A stretch of DNA of 6,582 bases, taken from NCBI GenBank assembly GCA_947474875.1, contig CANJKY010000220.1, positions 1 to 6,582 on the forward strand, read 5' to 3'. Of the stretch, positions 4,851 through 6,582 are shown one piece after another (the stretch's first letter is position 1; the number at the start of each line of letters is the position of its first letter). The position numbers were made by a program, and so were the translations under genes. Below the pieces are notes generated by a model that worked only from the letters and a program-made list of their open reading frames with translations, did not search any database and was not told the DNA's origin. The stretch is from Gemmataceae bacterium. Its GTDB lineage: Bacteria; Planctomycetota; Planctomycetia; Gemmatales; Gemmataceae.

Positions 4851-6548
4851 ATGTTCCGATCCTCCCGACTCCGCTGGGCGACCGTGGCCGCGGCCCTGAC
4901 CGCCGGTCCGGCGTTCGCCCAACCCCCGGCCCCGGTCGTCCCGTACAACCCGGCCGCACAAGCCCCGCCCACCGCGGCCGTCCCCGCGGCACCGGTCCCG
5001 GCCCTGCCGGCAGCCCTGCCGCCCGCGGCCGCCCCGTGCGACACCCTGACCGGGTGTGACGCCGGGGGCGGCGGGTTCGACTTCAAGAACGTGCCGGTGG
5101 TCCGCCCGTACCCGCGACTGGGCATGTTCCCGGTGCCGCCCACCGGCCCGGGGTACTACTCGCTCCTGGACGCCGTCCGCGGGAACTGCCGGCAGGGGCC
5201 GCCGGCGTACCCGTACCCGCGGTCCGCCCTCATGCCGCAGTCGTTCTTCGACACCAGCTTCGCCTACCTGGACAACCCGTCGGACGCCCCACCCGACCGG
5301 CTCGACTCGCTCAAGCGGATGCACCTGGGCGACGACTTCCTGCTGTCCGTCGGCGGCGGCGGGTGGTCGCGGCTGCACAACGAGTACAACAGCCGGCTCG
5401 GGGCGGTGGACAACAACTACTACCTGGCCCGCTCCCGTCTGTACGCCGACCTGTGGTACCAGGACCGGGCGCGGGTCTACGTCGAGGGCATCTACTCGTA
5501 CACCCAGTGGCAGGACCTGGCCCCGCTGCCCATCGACCGCACCGGGCCGGACTTCCTCAACCTGTTCGTCGACCTGAAGCTGTTCGACTACGCGGGGAAG
5601 GGGGTGTACGCCCGGGCCGGGCGGCAGGAACTGCTGCTCGGGTCGCAGCGGCTGGTGTCCCCGCTCGAGTGGGCGAACACCCGCCGCACGTTCCAGGGGG
5701 TGAGCGTGCTCCGCACCGGCGAGAAGTGGGACGCCACCGCCTTCTGGCTGCAGCCGGTCATCCCGAACAGCCAGAAGCTGGACTGGGCGGACGTGCAGCA
5801 GCACTTCGCCGGCGGGTGGCTGACGTACCGGCCGAAGCCGGGCACCACGGTGGACTTCTACGACCTGGTGTACGTGAACGACAACACGGTGGTGCAGCGG
5901 GGGATCCAGCGGGGGAACTTCGCCCTGAACACCCTCGGCGGGCGGTTCGCCGGGGACAACGACGGCTGGCTGTGGGACGGGGAGGCGGCCCTGCAACTCG
6001 GCCGGCAGGCCGGGGCGGACGTGGTCGCCGGTATGGCTACCGCCGGCGTCGGCCGCACCTTCCAGCGGGCGCCGTGGACGCCGACCGTGTGGCAGTACAT
6101 CGACTACGCCAGCGGGGACAACAACCCGCGGGGCGGGACGGTGCATACGTTCAATCAGTTGTTCGCGTTCGGCCACTACTACATGGGGTGGGCGGACCTG
6201 GTCGGCCGGCAGAACGTCGTTGACCTGAACACCCACGCGTACCTGTACCCGGCGAAGTGGCTGACGCTGAACTTCCAGTACCACCGGTTCTGGCTGGCGA
6301 ACGCCACCGACGCCCTGTACAACCCGGCCGGGAACGTCAGCCGGTTCGACCCGACCGGGCTGTCCGGGCGGGACGTGGGGAACGAGGTGGACGCCATCGC
6401 CAACATCCACCTGACCAAGCGGGCGAACCTGATGGTCGGGTACTCGTACCTGTTCGCCGGGTCGTTCCTGCGGAACACCGCCCCGGCCGGGCAGGTGGGC
6501 ACGTCCGACGCCAGCACCTTCTTCGCCATGTACGCCTTCCGGTGGTGA
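4851..6548 (+). CDS. Alginate-export-family outer-membrane beta-barrel porin, with signal peptide
   Basis: This 565-residue secreted protein resembles the Alginate_exp (AlgE-type) outer-membrane barrels. In planctomycetes such proteins are usually solitary porins of unknown substrate. The start is the ATG at 4851: it opens a signal peptide (basic 'MFRSSRLRW', hydrophobic core to residue 19, cleavage expected after 'AFA' at 23). The same frame runs open back to an ATG at 4680, but that would bury the signal. A Pro/Ala-rich linker follows (24-62), then two Cys (63, 69). The barrel begins near residue 158 ('HLGDDFLLSVGGG') and has alternating aromatic strands throughout. The family-like 'GVYARAGRQELLLGSQRL' (251-268), 'EWANTRRTFQGV' (273-284) and 'YIDYASGDNN' (416-425) are visible. 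It ends 'FFAMYAFRW', an aromatic C-terminal strand typical of BAM-assembled barrels. No alginate synthesis genes are nearby, so alginate as substrate is not supported. No clear Shine-Dalgarno site precedes the ATG. Confidence 0.93.
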   Translation: MFRSSRLRWATVAAALTAGPAFAQPPAPVVPYNPAAQAPPTAAVPAAPVPALPAALPPAAAPCDTLTGCDAGGGGFDFKNVPVVRPYPRLGMFPVPPTGPGYYSLLDAVRGNCRQGPPAYPYPRSALMPQSFFDTSFAYLDNPSDAPPDRLDSLKRMHLGDDFLLSVGGGGWSRLHNEYNSRLGAVDNNYYLARSRLYADLWYQDRARVYVEGIYSYTQWQDLAPLPIDRTGPDFLNLFVDLKLFDYAGKGVYARAGRQELLLGSQRLVSPLEWANTRRTFQGVSVLRTGEKWDATAFWLQPVIPNSQKLDWADVQQHFAGGWLTYRPKPGTTVDFYDLVYVNDNTVVQRGIQRGNFALNTLGGRFAGDNDGWLWDGEAALQLGRQAGADVVAGMATAGVGRTFQRAPWTPTVWQYIDYASGDNNPRGGTVHTFNQLFAFGHYYMGWADLVGRQNVVDLNTHAYLYPAKWLTLNFQYHRFWLANATDALYNPAGNVSRFDPTGLSGRDVGNEVDAIANIHLTKRANLMVGYSYLFAGSFLRNTAPAGQVGTSDASTFFAMYAFRW

Positions 6549-6556
6549 CCGGAACG

Positions 6557-6577
6557 AGCCGCGACCGCCAGGGAGCG
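6557..6577 (+). repeat. Partial copy of the post-rho palindrome arm, cut by the window end
   Basis: Starting 8 nt after the porin stop, this 21-nt stretch begins AGCCGCGACC and ends AGGGAGCG. It matches the reverse complement of the right arm of the 2457-2519 inverted repeat at 19 of 21 positions, and the left arm at 18 of 21. The differences are a CG-to-GC swap in the middle, plus one base for the left arm. The opposite arm, if present, would lie just past the window edge. Confidence 0.7.
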
Positions 6578-6582
6578 GGGCA

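Noticed and set aside
4797..6410. Long minus-strand open frame (537 codons) opposite the porin gene
   Set aside because: Its composition (Val, Arg, Pro, His, Gln) is that of an antisense shadow, while the plus strand encodes a signal peptide, a barrel and an aromatic C-terminus.
4851..6548. An alginate biosynthesis and export locus
   Set aside because: Only the barrel is present; no polymerase, epimerase, lyase or other alginate genes occur in the window. The family name does not establish the substrate.

Overview
The window looks like chromosomal DNA from a high-GC planctomycete, most likely a Gemmata-type organism (Gemmataceae). This rests on four things I recognise rather than on any search. 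There is a member of the abundant, uncharacterised Gemmata paralog family ending in an 'HCRGPGPH.RGCW.VDL.LGK'-type motif. There is a Uma2-family (DUF820) protein, a Rho factor with a long disordered N-terminal extension, and an alginate-export-type outer-membrane barrel with a Pro/Ala-rich leader segment.

Layout from left to right: a partial metal ABC transporter permease on the minus strand runs off the left edge (1-837). A perfect 24-bp inverted repeat (873-931) separates it from a minus-strand pair whose reading frames overlap by 4 nt (GTGA): a Uma2 protein (1681-2388) followed by the Gemmata-type paralog (932-1684). A second strong inverted repeat (2457-2519) separates that pair from rho (minus, 2541-4199). 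A gene-free divergent region of about 650 nt (4200-4850) with an AT-rich core near 4541-4590 then separates rho from a plus-strand outer-membrane porin gene (4851-6548). The last bases of the window repeat one arm of the inverted repeat found after rho.

The genes do not form one pathway. Rho is a housekeeping transcription terminator, the permease belongs to a Zn/Mn/Fe uptake system whose partners lie outside the window, and the porin is a solitary outer-membrane channel. The Uma2/paralog pair is the only tightly coupled unit, and its role is unknown. The window shows no RNA genes, CRISPR array, transposase or defence island. The points most worth a second look are the two gene-end palindromes (one of them repeated after the porin gene), the internal duplication in the Uma2 protein, the Uma2-paralog coupling, and the disordered Arg/Gly-rich extension of Rho.
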